Positions 8,486 through 16,477 of a DNA stretch of 64,000 bases are shown piece by piece; positions within the stretch are counted from its first letter, which is position 1, and each line of letters starts with the position of its first letter. The stretch is from NCBI RefSeq assembly GCF_016862375.1, contig NZ_BOMV01000055.1, positions 161,570 through 225,569 on the forward strand, read 5' to 3'. The DNA comes from Paractinoplanes rishiriensis (lineage in GTDB: Bacteria > Actinomycetota > Actinomycetes > Mycobacteriales > Micromonosporaceae). The translations under genes were made by a program, and so were the position numbers. The notes under the pieces were generated by a model. The model ran no database searches. It was not told the origin of the DNA and saw only the letters and a program-made list of their open reading frames with translations.

Positions 8486-9451
8486 TCACGTACGGCCAAA
8501 TGCTTCTGTGATCTCAGCGCGTCCCACCCCGTGCCAAAGCAAGATCAAAAGCAACAGCCTGGCCTTGTACGCGTCGAGCCCGCCAGCCGCCAGAAGTCCG
8601 TTACTGATCAGATCCCGCTCCGACCCCGCAAACCCATAGGTAGCCGTGGCGACAAACCCAGCACCGGTCCGCGACGCCAACACCACCGGAATCCGCCGCG
8701 CCACCGCCGCCAGGTGCTCCACCCAGGTTGCCGGCACATGCCCCACCCCGAAGCCCGCCACCACCAGCCCGTCGAGCCCCTCCGCCAACACGGGCAGCGA
8801 CGACCCGTCATCACCTAGAGTCGCCACAATCAGACCCACCCGAGGCGCCGTTCCACCCTCCGGAAGCCCCCGTCCCGCCTCCCGCCGCACCGGCCGCTGG
8901 ACAATCCGGACCGTGCCCTCCGAGACATACCCGAGCGGCCCGCCATTAGCCGACGTGAACGCTCCGAGGCTGGTCGCGTGCGTCTTACGGACCCGGGCCG
9001 CGGCGTGGATCTCATCGGCCATGACAACGAGGCAGCCCAGATCCCGCGCTTGCGGACTGGCCGCTACCCGAACGGCCGCCAGGATGTTGGCCGGCCCGTC
9101 CGCCCCGGCAAGCGAGGCATTACGCATTGCACCGGTAACCACGACCGGTTGCGCTCCGTCATGCAACAGGTCGAGCAGATAGGCAGTCTCCTCGATCGTG
9201 TCCGTACCCTGCGTGACCACAACCCCGGTGACGCTGGCCGCCCGAATCAGCCGGACAAGTTCGGCAAGATCGTCAAACCCGAGCGAGGCCCCCGGCAGGT
9301 TGCGAAGGTCCCGAACATCCAGCTCGATCCCGGTCGCGTCCAGCCCAGGAACGGCACTCACCAACTGCTGTGCGGTGAGGCTGGGCATCCCGTCGGCCGC
9401 GGCGGTAGCGATCGTGCCACCCAGTCCAACCAGCAAAACTCGCGCGCTCAT
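8486..9451 (-). CDS. L-asparaginase
   Basis: This 321-residue type I/II-fold asparaginase would hydrolyse L-asparagine to aspartate and ammonia. Both signature threonines are present: GGTIA near the N-terminus (Thr13) and TQGTDT at residues 80-85. The downstream MADEIHAAARVRKTHATSLGAFTS block is also a family feature. There is no signal peptide, so a cytoplasmic enzyme is expected. The ATG start at 9451 is the only start consistent with the GGTIA position. About 250 bases upstream hold no recognisable gene, only a short palindrome CTAGG-AA-CCTAG at 9482-9493. Confidence 0.9.
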   Translation of the reverse strand: MSARVLLVGLGGTIATAAADGMPSLTAQQLVSAVPGLDATGIELDVRDLRNLPGASLGFDDLAELVRLIRAASVTGVVVTQGTDTIEETAYLLDLLHDGAQPVVVTGAMRNASLAGADGPANILAAVRVAASPQARDLGCLVVMADEIHAAARVRKTHATSLGAFTSANGGPLGYVSEGTVRIVQRPVRREAGRGLPEGGTAPRVGLIVATLGDDGSSLPVLAEGLDGLVVAGFGVGHVPATWVEHLAAVARRIPVVLASRTGAGFVATATYGFAGSERDLISNGLLAAGGLDAYKARLLLLILLWHGVGRAEITEAFGRT

Positions 9452-9698
9452 GGAGTCCAGTGTCTCGCCGTGTGCGGCATCCTAGGAACCTAGATCAGTG
9501 GGGTAACGCGAGTTGGCCGAGTTGACGCGACGCGACGGCGCCTGGACCTCGGGACCGGCCTGCCCCGGCGTGATGCTGAAGAGTTAGCGTCGCTGGCGGA
9601 CAGCAGGCCCACAAGATCGGGGGCTCTCGCCGATTGCATATGCCGCTTTTGTAGGCGTTTGGGCAGCGGCGGTGTCACATTTTGGTGCGGTGTCCCGG

Positions 9699-10205
9699 TC
9701 AGCGGAGGGTCAGGCGGAATGCTCGCGCACCGTCTACCCACGCCTCGTGCAGGTCGTCGGGGTTGGGGGTGCCGTCCGGCTCGATGCTTATTTTGTTGAA
9801 GCCGGCGAAATTGTGGTTGTTGCGGGCTATCACGGCATACGCCTCGACCACCTCCGGCTCGGTGGTGAAGACCTGGACGTCGGCTACCCGGCGGGTGCCC
9901 CGGTAGCGGACCTCGACCGGCTCGCCGGAGCGGAGGTTCCGGGCCCAGCTGAACGGGGTGCCGAACAGCAGGCCGCCCTCGTGTTCGAGGTAGGCGACGG
10001 GCACCGGGTAGCGCCTTCCGGACTTGCGGCCCACCGCGTAGACCGTGATCAGGTGGCGGCCCACGGCGCGGGACAGGAGGGGTGTTCGCAACAGGGCTCG
10101 CACCACCCGGTTCACGGCGCCCTGGTAGGCCAGCGTCTGCACCCTGCGTTCTGCCATCCGCTGACGATCTCGCGGCAGCGGCAACGGGCGCAAGGTTCGC
10201 GTCAC
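9699..10205 (-). CDS. F420-dependent nitroreductase-family oxidoreductase (DDN-like)
   Basis: This 168-residue protein belongs to the deazaflavin-dependent nitroreductase/quinone reductase (DUF385) group, split-barrel proteins that bind coenzyme F420 in mycobacteria and other actinobacteria. Diagnostic segments are VYAVGRKSGRRYPVPVAYLE, GTPFSWARNLRSGEPVEVRY and the final FRLTLR. The start at 10205 overlaps the stop of the upstream methyltransferase as ATGA, so the two are co-translated. The substrate is unknown. Pairing with a methyltransferase suggests a small tailoring or detoxification operon (inference). Confidence 0.82.
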   Translation of the reverse strand: MTRTLRPLPLPRDRQRMAERRVQTLAYQGAVNRVVRALLRTPLLSRAVGRHLITVYAVGRKSGRRYPVPVAYLEHEGGLLFGTPFSWARNLRSGEPVEVRYRGTRRVADVQVFTTEPEVVEAYAVIARNNHNFAGFNKISIEPDGTPNPDDLHEAWVDGARAFRLTLR

Positions 10206-11146
10206 GGCCTCGACGGGGGTTTGCGCGCGCGGATCAGGAAGCGGTGGGCCAGGACCCGGAACTCGCCCCGGCGGCGGATTATCGCGTCAATGCGCCGCAG
10301 GCCCTCGTGGTAGCGGGTGACGGTGAAGTCCGGCACCTGCCACGGCACCGCGCGCAACTGGTAGACCAGCGCGCCGATGTCGCGGAACGCGAACCACGGC
10401 CACTCCTCCCGCACGTCGGTCACTGTGAAGCCGGCCGCCTTCAGTGCCTCGGCGGCCACGTCCGCGTTCCACGGGGTGCGGTAGGCGTCGGGGGCGCCCA
10501 GCAACTCGTTGACCGCGGCGCAGTCCTCGCTGCCCACCTGCTGGGTGAGCAGCCAGCCGGCGGGGCGCAGGACGCGGGCCGTTTCCGCGGCGTCGAGGCG
10601 GCCGTGCCGGTTGAGCACGACGCTGACCGATTCGTCCGCGATCGGCAGGGTGGCGTCGGGTGCGAAGACGACCTCGGCGCCCAGCGGGGACAGCCGGGCG
10701 CGGGCCACCTCCAGGTTGGGGCGCCAGCCCTCGACGGCGGTCGTCCCGGCCGGCAGCGGGGCCAACGAGGCCAGCAACTCGCCGCCGCCGGTGTCGACGT
10801 CGAGCAGACCGCCAGTGTCGACACCGAGCAGACCGCCAGTGTCAACACCGACCAGACCGCCAGTGTCGACGCCGAGCGGGCCGCCAGTGTCGACGCCGAG
10901 CGGGCCGCCAGTGTCAACACCGACCAGACCGCCAGTGTCGACGCCGAGCGGGCCACCGGTGTCGACGCCGAGCAGATCGCCGCGGTCGCGCAGCCGGCCG
11001 TAGCAGTCGCGCAGCAGGTCACGGGCCATGCCGGGATAGGACCAGGACGGCTCGGAGCCCGCCGCCCGGCCGGACTGCCAGCCGAAGTCCCAACCGGTGA
11101 GCGGCACGGCGGCTGCCTCGGCCACCAACTCCTCGAACCCGCGCAT
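10202..11146 (-). CDS. SAM-dependent methyltransferase with amplified motif I
   Basis: This 314-residue class I methyltransferase starts at the ATG at 11146 (MRGFEELVAEAA). The N-terminal segment ending DLLRDCYGRLRDRGD is followed by eight tandem copies of an octapeptide (xxGVDTGG), the last being LLDVDTGGGELLASL. The final copy is the ordinary SAM-binding motif I, so the preceding seven are duplications of the motif itself. Later motifs look normal: AVEGWRPNLEVAR, AEVVFAPDATLPIADESVSV, ETARVLRPAGWLLTQQVG. The stop overlaps the start of the DDN-like gene. A LacI-type operator lies about 50 bases upstream of the start. The acceptor substrate is unknown, and whether the expanded loop permits cofactor binding is open. 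Confidence 0.82.
   Translation of the reverse strand: MRGFEELVAEAAAVPLTGWDFGWQSGRAAGSEPSWSYPGMARDLLRDCYGRLRDRGDLLGVDTGGPLGVDTGGLVGVDTGGPLGVDTGGPLGVDTGGLVGVDTGGLLGVDTGGLLDVDTGGGELLASLAPLPAGTTAVEGWRPNLEVARARLSPLGAEVVFAPDATLPIADESVSVVLNRHGRLDAAETARVLRPAGWLLTQQVGSEDCAAVNELLGAPDAYRTPWNADVAAEALKAAGFTVTDVREEWPWFAFRDIGALVYQLRAVPWQVPDFTVTRYHEGLRRIDAIIRRRGEFRVLAHRFLIRARKPPSRP
10784..10975 (-). repeat. eight 24-bp repeats of a SAM-binding motif
   Basis: Eight consecutive 24-base units run from 10784-10807 to 10952-10975 with no gaps, differing at a few positions (for example GTGTCGACGCC versus GTGTCAACACC). Each encodes eight residues of the form L/P-L/V-G/D-VDTGG. Some units are more alike than their neighbours and alternate, implying higher-order duplication of pairs or triplets. 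Confidence 0.95.
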
Positions 11147-11197
11147 GAGCCAACATACAACGACAAGCGACGATCTCTTGCGTGCATACGAAACGGC

Positions 11198-11211
11198 TGA
11201 GATCGTTAACA
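11198..11211. promoter_or_regulatory. LacI-type operator upstream of the methyltransferase
   Basis: TGAGATCGTTAACA matches the pattern TGT-N3-CG-N3-ACA found at three other places around the arabinose operon, with the left half degenerate (TGA). It lies 52 bases before the methyltransferase start and about 200 bases from the operon promoter, so it could be an auxiliary site for looping. Confidence 0.5.
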
Positions 11212-11375
11212 ACGCTTGCCGGTACGCCGCCTCGGTGCGCAGTGTGCGGGAAACGTCCCCGATACGCTCTGGACACCGGCGATCACCATACGAAATGCTG
11301 TCGCGGTGCGGTTTTGCCACGTCAACCCGAACGTGGACAAATGTCACGAACGGGTAACGGCGCGGTATCGGGGCC

Positions 11376-11415
11376 TTGACATATCGTGCACTCTCCGCGC
11401 ATGTTTGCGTTCACA
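11376..11415 (+). promoter_or_regulatory. arabinose operon promoter with overlapping LacI operator
   Basis: TTGACA at 11376-11381 is followed after 18 bases by CATGTT (11400-11405), a plausible -10 box. The sequence TGTTTGCGTTCACA (11402-11415), a CG-centred LacI-family operator, overlaps the -10 and the likely start point. A repressor bound there would block initiation of the lacI-araBDA-lacI transcript. Confidence 0.62.
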
Positions 11416-11453
11416 ATTTTGCCCCGGCACGGTGACCGCGGAGGACGACCGAC

Positions 11454-11480
11454 ATGAAGGCACGAACGGCCGGCACATGA
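11454..11480 (+). CDS. eight-residue leader peptide coupled to the lacI start
   Basis: ATG at 11454 opens an eight-codon frame (MKARTAGT) ending in TGA at 11478-11480. It is preceded by the best ribosome site in the region, GGAGG nine bases upstream. Its stop overlaps the ATG of the LacI gene as ATGA, while the LacI start has no good site of its own. This suggests the regulator is translated by re-initiation after the leader. It could also simply be a misplaced ribosome site. Confidence 0.45.
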   Translation: MKARTAGT

Positions 11481-12541
11481 GCCCTGCCCTCCCGCCGCCG
11501 CAGCGCGGGCCGGTGATGTCCGACGTCGCCGCCCGGGCCGGTGTGTCGCATCAGACCGTCTCCCGGGTGCTCAACGGCCATCCGCACGTCTCGGCGACCA
11601 CCCGCACCCGGGTGCTGGCCGCCATCGCCGAGCTCGGCTACCGGCGCAACCTGTCGGCCCGGGTGCTGGCGACCGGCCGGTCCAACGTGGTCGGCGTGGT
11701 GGCCCAGAACACGACGCTCTACGGGCCGTCGAGCATGGTGCAGGCGATCGGCGAGGCGGCGCTGGGCGCCGACCTGTCGCTCACCGTCGGTCACGTGGCG
11801 GGGTACGACGCGACCGCCGCCTCCCGGCGGATCGTCGAGCGGCTGGTCCAGCAGGGCGCCGCCGGCCTGGTCTTCATCGCGCCGGTGGACGCCGCCGCCG
11901 AGGCGATGCAACTGGTCCCGTCCGGCGTGCCGATCGTGACCGTGGACGGCCTGCCCGAGTGGCAGACCGCGAACGTGTCGGTCGATCAGTACTCCGGCGG
12001 TCTCCTCGCCACCCGGCACCTGCTGGAACAGGGCCACCGCACGGTCTGGCACGTGGCCGGCCCCGAGCAGTGGCACGGCAGCCGGGCGCGCGAGGACGGC
12101 TGGCGCGCAGCGCTGGCCGAGTACGGCGCGGTAGCGCCGCCGATGCCGCGGGCGGGCTGGTCCGCGGCATCGGGCTACCAATGCGGCCGGATGCTGGCCC
12201 GGATCCCGGACTGCACCGCGATCTTCGCGGCGAACGACCACGTCGCGCTCGGCATCATGCGCGCGATGGCCGAGCAGGGCCGCAGCATCCCCGGCGACGT
12301 GAGCCTGATCGGCTTCGACGACGTGCCCGAGGCCGGGTACTTCCACCCGGCGCTCACCACGATCCGGCAGGAGTTCGCCGAGATCGGCCGGCAGGCCCTG
12401 CGCCTGCTGCTGGACCAGCTGGACACCGGCGTCACCTCGGCCGAGTCGGCCCTGGTCGAGCCGGTCCTCATCCCCCGTGACACCGTCGCCGCTCCCCCGG
12501 CGGCCGACCCCGCACCCGACAGGCAGGAGAAAGACTCATGA
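11477..12541 (+). CDS. LacI-family repressor, first gene of the arabinose operon
   Basis: This 354-residue regulator starts MSPALPPP, with a helix-turn-helix at residues 14-40 (VMSDVAARAGVSHQTVSRVL) and hinge region RVLAAIAELGYRRN. A periplasmic-binding-protein-like sensor domain follows, ending in IGFDDVPEAGYFHPALTTIR. Its stop overlaps the araB start as ATGA, so it is co-transcribed with the enzymes. By position it should sense arabinose or a phosphorylated intermediate and repress its own operon through the CG-centred operators. A paralogue with the same SHQTVSRVLN recognition helix ends the operon. Alternative starts are a GTG at 11432 (no ribosome site) and an internal ATG at 11516. Confidence 0.88.
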   Translation: MSPALPPPQRGPVMSDVAARAGVSHQTVSRVLNGHPHVSATTRTRVLAAIAELGYRRNLSARVLATGRSNVVGVVAQNTTLYGPSSMVQAIGEAALGADLSLTVGHVAGYDATAASRRIVERLVQQGAAGLVFIAPVDAAAEAMQLVPSGVPIVTVDGLPEWQTANVSVDQYSGGLLATRHLLEQGHRTVWHVAGPEQWHGSRAREDGWRAALAEYGAVAPPMPRAGWSAASGYQCGRMLARIPDCTAIFAANDHVALGIMRAMAEQGRSIPGDVSLIGFDDVPEAGYFHPALTTIRQEFAEIGRQALRLLLDQLDTGVTSAESALVEPVLIPRDTVAAPPAADPAPDRQEKDS

Positions 12542-14205
12542 CCGACCACGCCCGCGCCCTGGTGGTGGGCATCGACTTCGGGACCCTGTCCGGACGGGCC
12601 GTGGTGGTCCGGGTCAGCGACGGCGCCGAGCTCGGGTCGGCCGTGCACGCGTACGCGCACGGCGTGGTCGACCGGCACCTGCCGGGCCGGCCCGGGCAGC
12701 CGCTCCCGCCGGACTGGGCACTGCAGGTGCCCTCCGACTACGTCGACGTGCTCAAGAACGCGGTGCCCGAGGCGCTGCGCGCGGCCGGCGCCGACCCCGC
12801 CGACGTGATCGGCCTGGCCACCGACTTCACCGCGTGCACCGTCCTGCCCACCACCCCGGACGGCACCCCGCTCTGCGAGCTCCCGGAATTCGCCGACCGG
12901 CCGCACGCGTACATCAAACTCTGGAAGCACCACGCCGCCCAGCCGCAGGCGGACCGCATCACCGAGGTCGCCGCGAAGCGCGGCGAGGCCTGGCTGCGCC
13001 GGTACGGCGGCCTGATCAGCTCGGAGTGGGAGTTCGCCAAGGCGCTCCAGGTGCTCGAGGAGGACCCGGAGATCTGGGCGGCCACCCGCTACTGGGTGGA
13101 GGCGGCCGACTGGATCGTCTGGCAGATGACCGGCACCTACCTGCGCAACGCCTGTACGGCCGGCTACAAGGGACAGTACGTCGACGGCAGGTACCCGTCG
13201 GAGAGCTACCTGGCCGAGCTCAACCCGGAGTTCACTGACTTCCCGGCCACCCGGCTGGACGCGCCGATCGGCGAGCTGGGCCAGTCCGCGGGCACCCTCA
13301 CCGCGCAGGCGGCCGAGTGGATGGGGCTGTCCACCGACGTCGTGGTGGCGGTCGGCAACGTCGACGCGCACGTGTCGGCGCCGGCCGCGCAGGCGGTCGA
13401 GCCGGGCCGGCTGGTGGCCATCATGGGCACCTCGACATGCCACGTGATGAGCGGCGACGTGCTGCGCGAGGTGCCGGGCATGTGCGGCGTGGTCGACGGC
13501 GGCATCGTGCCGGGCCTGTGGGGCTACGAGGCCGGGCAGTCCGGCGTCGGCGACATCTTCGGCTGGTTCGTGGACAACTGCGTGCCGGCCTCCTACGCGG
13601 CGCAGGCCGAGGAGCGCGGCATCTCGGTGCACGAGCTGCTCAGCGAACTGGCCGCGAAGCAGCCGGTCGGCGGGCACGGCCTGCTGGCGCTGGACTGGCA
13701 CTCCGGCAACCGGTCGCCGCTGGTCGACCACGAGCTGTCCGGCGTGATCCTGGGGCAGACCCTGGCGACCAAGCCGGAGGACGGCTACCGGGCCCTGGTG
13801 GAGTCCACCGCGTACGGCACCCGGTTGATCATTGAAACGTTCCGCAATGCGGGCGTTCCGGTCAACGAGCTGATCGTCACCGGCGGCCTGCAGAAAAACC
13901 CGCTGGTCATGCAGATCTACGCGGACGTCACCCGGATGCCGATCTCGCTGCTCGACTCCGACCAGGGGCCCGCGCTCGGCTCGGCGCTGCATGCGGCGGT
14001 GGCCGCCGGCGCCTACCCGGACATCCGGGCCGCGGCCGCGTCGATGGGCCGGGTGGTCCGCGACGCCTGGCAGCCGAACGAGAGCGACGCCGACCGCTAC
14101 GACGCGCTCTACGCCGAGTACGTGACCCTGGTCGACTACCTGGGCCGGCACGGCAACGACGTGATGCGCCGGCTGCGCAAGATCCGTAGAGAGGCCCTCG
14201 CGTGA
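12538..14205 (+). CDS. araB: ribulokinase
   Basis: This 555-residue FGGY-family sugar kinase phosphorylates L-ribulose to L-ribulose-5-phosphate, step two of arabinose breakdown. The N-terminal ATPase motif GIDFGTLSGRAVVV, the ribulokinase-type ATDFTACTVLPT, KLWKHHAAQPQADRI, and GLWGYEAGQSGVGDIFGW are all present, followed by ESTAYGTRLIIETFRNAGVP and VTGGLQKNPLVMQIYAD. Length matches the bacterial AraB norm. It overlaps both neighbours (ATGA with lacI, GTGA with araD). Confidence 0.96.
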   Translation: MTDHARALVVGIDFGTLSGRAVVVRVSDGAELGSAVHAYAHGVVDRHLPGRPGQPLPPDWALQVPSDYVDVLKNAVPEALRAAGADPADVIGLATDFTACTVLPTTPDGTPLCELPEFADRPHAYIKLWKHHAAQPQADRITEVAAKRGEAWLRRYGGLISSEWEFAKALQVLEEDPEIWAATRYWVEAADWIVWQMTGTYLRNACTAGYKGQYVDGRYPSESYLAELNPEFTDFPATRLDAPIGELGQSAGTLTAQAAEWMGLSTDVVVAVGNVDAHVSAPAAQAVEPGRLVAIMGTSTCHVMSGDVLREVPGMCGVVDGGIVPGLWGYEAGQSGVGDIFGWFVDNCVPASYAAQAEERGISVHELLSELAAKQPVGGHGLLALDWHSGNRSPLVDHELSGVILGQTLATKPEDGYRALVESTAYGTRLIIETFRNAGVPVNELIVTGGLQKNPLVMQIYADVTRMPISLLDSDQGPALGSALHAAVAAGAYPDIRAAAASMGRVVRDAWQPNESDADRYDALYAEYVTLVDYLGRHGNDVMRRLRKIRREALA

Positions 14206-14936
14206 GAGACCTGATGACCGAGGTCCTGGAGGCCAACAAGCGCATCGCGTCAGCCGGGCTGGCGACCCTGACCTGGGGCAACGTCAGCGGCGTCGACCGC
14301 GGCGCCGGGGTCTACGTGATCAAGCCGTCCGGGGTGCCCTATGACCAGCTCACCGTGGAGTCGCTGGTCACCGTCGAGATCGAGAGCGGCAAGGTGGTCG
14401 GCGGCACCCTCAAGCCGTCCGTCGACAGCGAAACCCATCGGCTGCTCTACCAGGCGTTTCCCTCCATCGGTGGGATCACACACACCCATTCCACGTACGC
14501 GGTCGCGTTCGCACAGGCCGGGCGGGAGATCCCGGTGCTGGGCACCACCCACGCCGACAACTTCGACGGACCGATCCGGGTCACCCGCGATCTCACCCCC
14601 CAGGAGTGCGAACGCGACTACGAGCGCAACACCGGACTGGCCATCCTGGACACGCTCGACGGTGACGCCGACGGGGTGCCGGCCGTGCTGACCGCCGGGC
14701 ACGGGCCGTTCACCTGGGGCAAGAACGCCACCAGGTCGCTGGAGGCGGCGATCGTCTGCGAGGCGGTCGCCCAGATCGCCCTGCACACGCTGGCGCTGAA
14801 TCCGGCCGCGTCGCCGCCCGAGCACCTGATCCGGCGGCACTACAGCCGCAAGCACGGCCCCGACGCGTACTACGGCAACAGTGCCGACCCGCTGCGGAAT
14901 ACAGAAAGTAAACCGCGGAGACCGGAGGCGGGCTGA
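14202..14936 (+). CDS. araD: L-ribulose-5-phosphate 4-epimerase
   Basis: This 244-residue class II aldolase-fold enzyme converts L-ribulose-5-phosphate to D-xylulose-5-phosphate, feeding the pentose phosphate pathway. The zinc-binding ITHTHSTYA motif, the early TLTWGNVSG, IKPSGVPY, and the later AVLTAGHGPFTWGKNATRS follow the family order. It starts at a GTG that overlaps the araB stop and ends two bases before araA. The last 15 or so residues (NTESKPRRPEAG) are an unconserved tail. Confidence 0.95.
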   Translation: MRDLMTEVLEANKRIASAGLATLTWGNVSGVDRGAGVYVIKPSGVPYDQLTVESLVTVEIESGKVVGGTLKPSVDSETHRLLYQAFPSIGGITHTHSTYAVAFAQAGREIPVLGTTHADNFDGPIRVTRDLTPQECERDYERNTGLAILDTLDGDADGVPAVLTAGHGPFTWGKNATRSLEAAIVCEAVAQIALHTLALNPAASPPEHLIRRHYSRKHGPDAYYGNSADPLRNTESKPRRPEAG

Positions 14937-14938
14937 CC

Positions 14939-16447
14939 ATGAACCCGTTCCACGGCCGGGAGATCTGGTTCCTGACCGGCAGCCAGGGTCTCTACGGCGA
15001 GGACACGCTGGCGCAGGTCGCCGCGCAGTCGCAGCAGGTGGTCGCGCAACTGGACGGCGCCGCGGACATCCCGGTCCGGGTGGTGTGGCGGCCGGTGCTC
15101 ACCGACGCCGCCGGTATCAAGGCCGTCATGGTGGCCGCGAACGCCGACGACCACTGCATCGGGGTGATCGCCTGGATGCACACGTTCTCGCCGGCCAAGA
15201 TGTGGATCAGCGGGCTGGAGACGCTGCAGAAACCGCTGTTGCACCTGCACACCCAGGCACACCGGTCGCTGCCCTGGGGCACCATCGACATGGACTTCAT
15301 GAACCTGAACCAGGCCGCGCACGGCGACCGCGAGTTCGGGTACGTGCAGACCAGGCTCGGGGTGGCCCGCACCACGGTGGCCGGGCACGCGTCCGAGCCG
15401 CGCACCGCCGAGCGGATCGGGTCCTGGGCGCGGGCCGCCATCGCGGTGGCGACCATGCGGTCGTTGCGGCTGGCCCGGTTCGGCGACAACATGCGCGACG
15501 TCGCGGTCACCGAGGGCGACAAGGTCGAGGCGGAACGGCACTTCGGGGTGTCGGTCAACACGTACGGCGTCAATGATCTTGTCAAGGTTGTCGACGCGGT
15601 GCCCGAGCCGGCCATCGACGACCTGGTGGCCGAGTACGACGAGCTCTACGCGGTGGCGCCGGCGCTGCAGGCGGGCGGCGACCGGCGGGACGACCTGCGT
15701 TACGGCGCCCGGATCGAGGCCGGGCTGCGGCAGTTCCTCGGCGACGGCGGGTTCGGCGCGTTCACCACCAACTTCGAGGACCTGGGCGGGCTCCGGCAGC
15801 TGCCCGGCCTCGCGGTGCAGCGGCTGATGGCCGACGGGTACGGGTTCGGCGGCGAGGGCGACTGGAAGACGTCGATGCTGCTGGCCACGCTCAAGGCCGC
15901 GAGCCACGGGCTGCCCGGCGGCACCTCCTTCATGGAGGACTACACCTACCACCTGGGCCCGGGCCCGCAGCGGATCCTGGGCGCGCACATGCTCGAGGTC
16001 TGCCCGTCAATCGCCGGCGACACGCCCACCCTGGAAATACACCCGCTCGGGATCGGCGGGCGCGAGGACCCGGTCCGGCTGAAGTTCTCGGCGGCGTCCG
16101 GTCCGGGTGTGGTGGTCGGCATATGTGACATGGGCGACCGGTTCCGGCTGGTGGGCAACGTGGTGAACGTAATACAGCCGGACGCCGGGCTGACCGCGCT
16201 GCCGGTGGCCTCGGCCGTGTGGGAACCGGCTCCCGACCTGCCTACGTCGGCCGAGTGCTGGCTGATGGCGGGCGGTCCGCATCACACCGTGCTGAGCACG
16301 GCACTGGACGCTTCGACGGTCGAGCAGTTCGCCGAACTGACCCGCACCGAACTGGTGCTGATCGATGCCGCGAGCACCCCGTCGTCGATCCGCCGGGAGC
16401 TCCGGTGGAACGCCGCATATCAGCTCCTCGCAGGTGGACTGCGATGA
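14939..16447 (+). CDS. araA: L-arabinose isomerase
   Basis: This 502-residue enzyme interconverts L-arabinose and L-ribulose in the cytoplasm with a divalent metal. Full-length family features are present from EIWFLTGSQGLYGE at the N-terminus, through CIGVIAWMHTFSPAKMWI and LGGLRQLPGLAVQRLMADGY, to GTSFMEDYTYHL and LRWNAAYQLLAGGLR at the end. Spacing of two bases after araD indicates one transcript. It completes the araBDA set. No arabinose transporter is encoded next to it, so uptake must be supplied elsewhere. Confidence 0.96.
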   Translation: MNPFHGREIWFLTGSQGLYGEDTLAQVAAQSQQVVAQLDGAADIPVRVVWRPVLTDAAGIKAVMVAANADDHCIGVIAWMHTFSPAKMWISGLETLQKPLLHLHTQAHRSLPWGTIDMDFMNLNQAAHGDREFGYVQTRLGVARTTVAGHASEPRTAERIGSWARAAIAVATMRSLRLARFGDNMRDVAVTEGDKVEAERHFGVSVNTYGVNDLVKVVDAVPEPAIDDLVAEYDELYAVAPALQAGGDRRDDLRYGARIEAGLRQFLGDGGFGAFTTNFEDLGGLRQLPGLAVQRLMADGYGFGGEGDWKTSMLLATLKAASHGLPGGTSFMEDYTYHLGPGPQRILGAHMLEVCPSIAGDTPTLEIHPLGIGGREDPVRLKFSAASGPGVVVGICDMGDRFRLVGNVVNVIQPDAGLTALPVASAVWEPAPDLPTSAECWLMAGGPHHTVLSTALDASTVEQFAELTRTELVLIDAASTPSSIRRELRWNAAYQLLAGGLR

Positions 16448-16477
16448 AGCGCTATCCTGCCCGCAACAGGATGCGGG

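Larger units (their letters stand above)
11147..11476. other. control region between methyltransferase and arabinose operon
   Basis: This 330-base stretch has no convincing protein gene apart from an eight-codon leader at its right end. It holds a LacI-type operator near the left side, a TTGACA promoter with an overlapping operator at the right, and otherwise unremarkable sequence that must include the methyltransferase promoter. Confidence 0.7.

Noticed and set aside
10784..10975. CRISPR-like array
   Set aside because: Units are contiguous with no unique spacers and keep an open frame through the methyltransferase motif.
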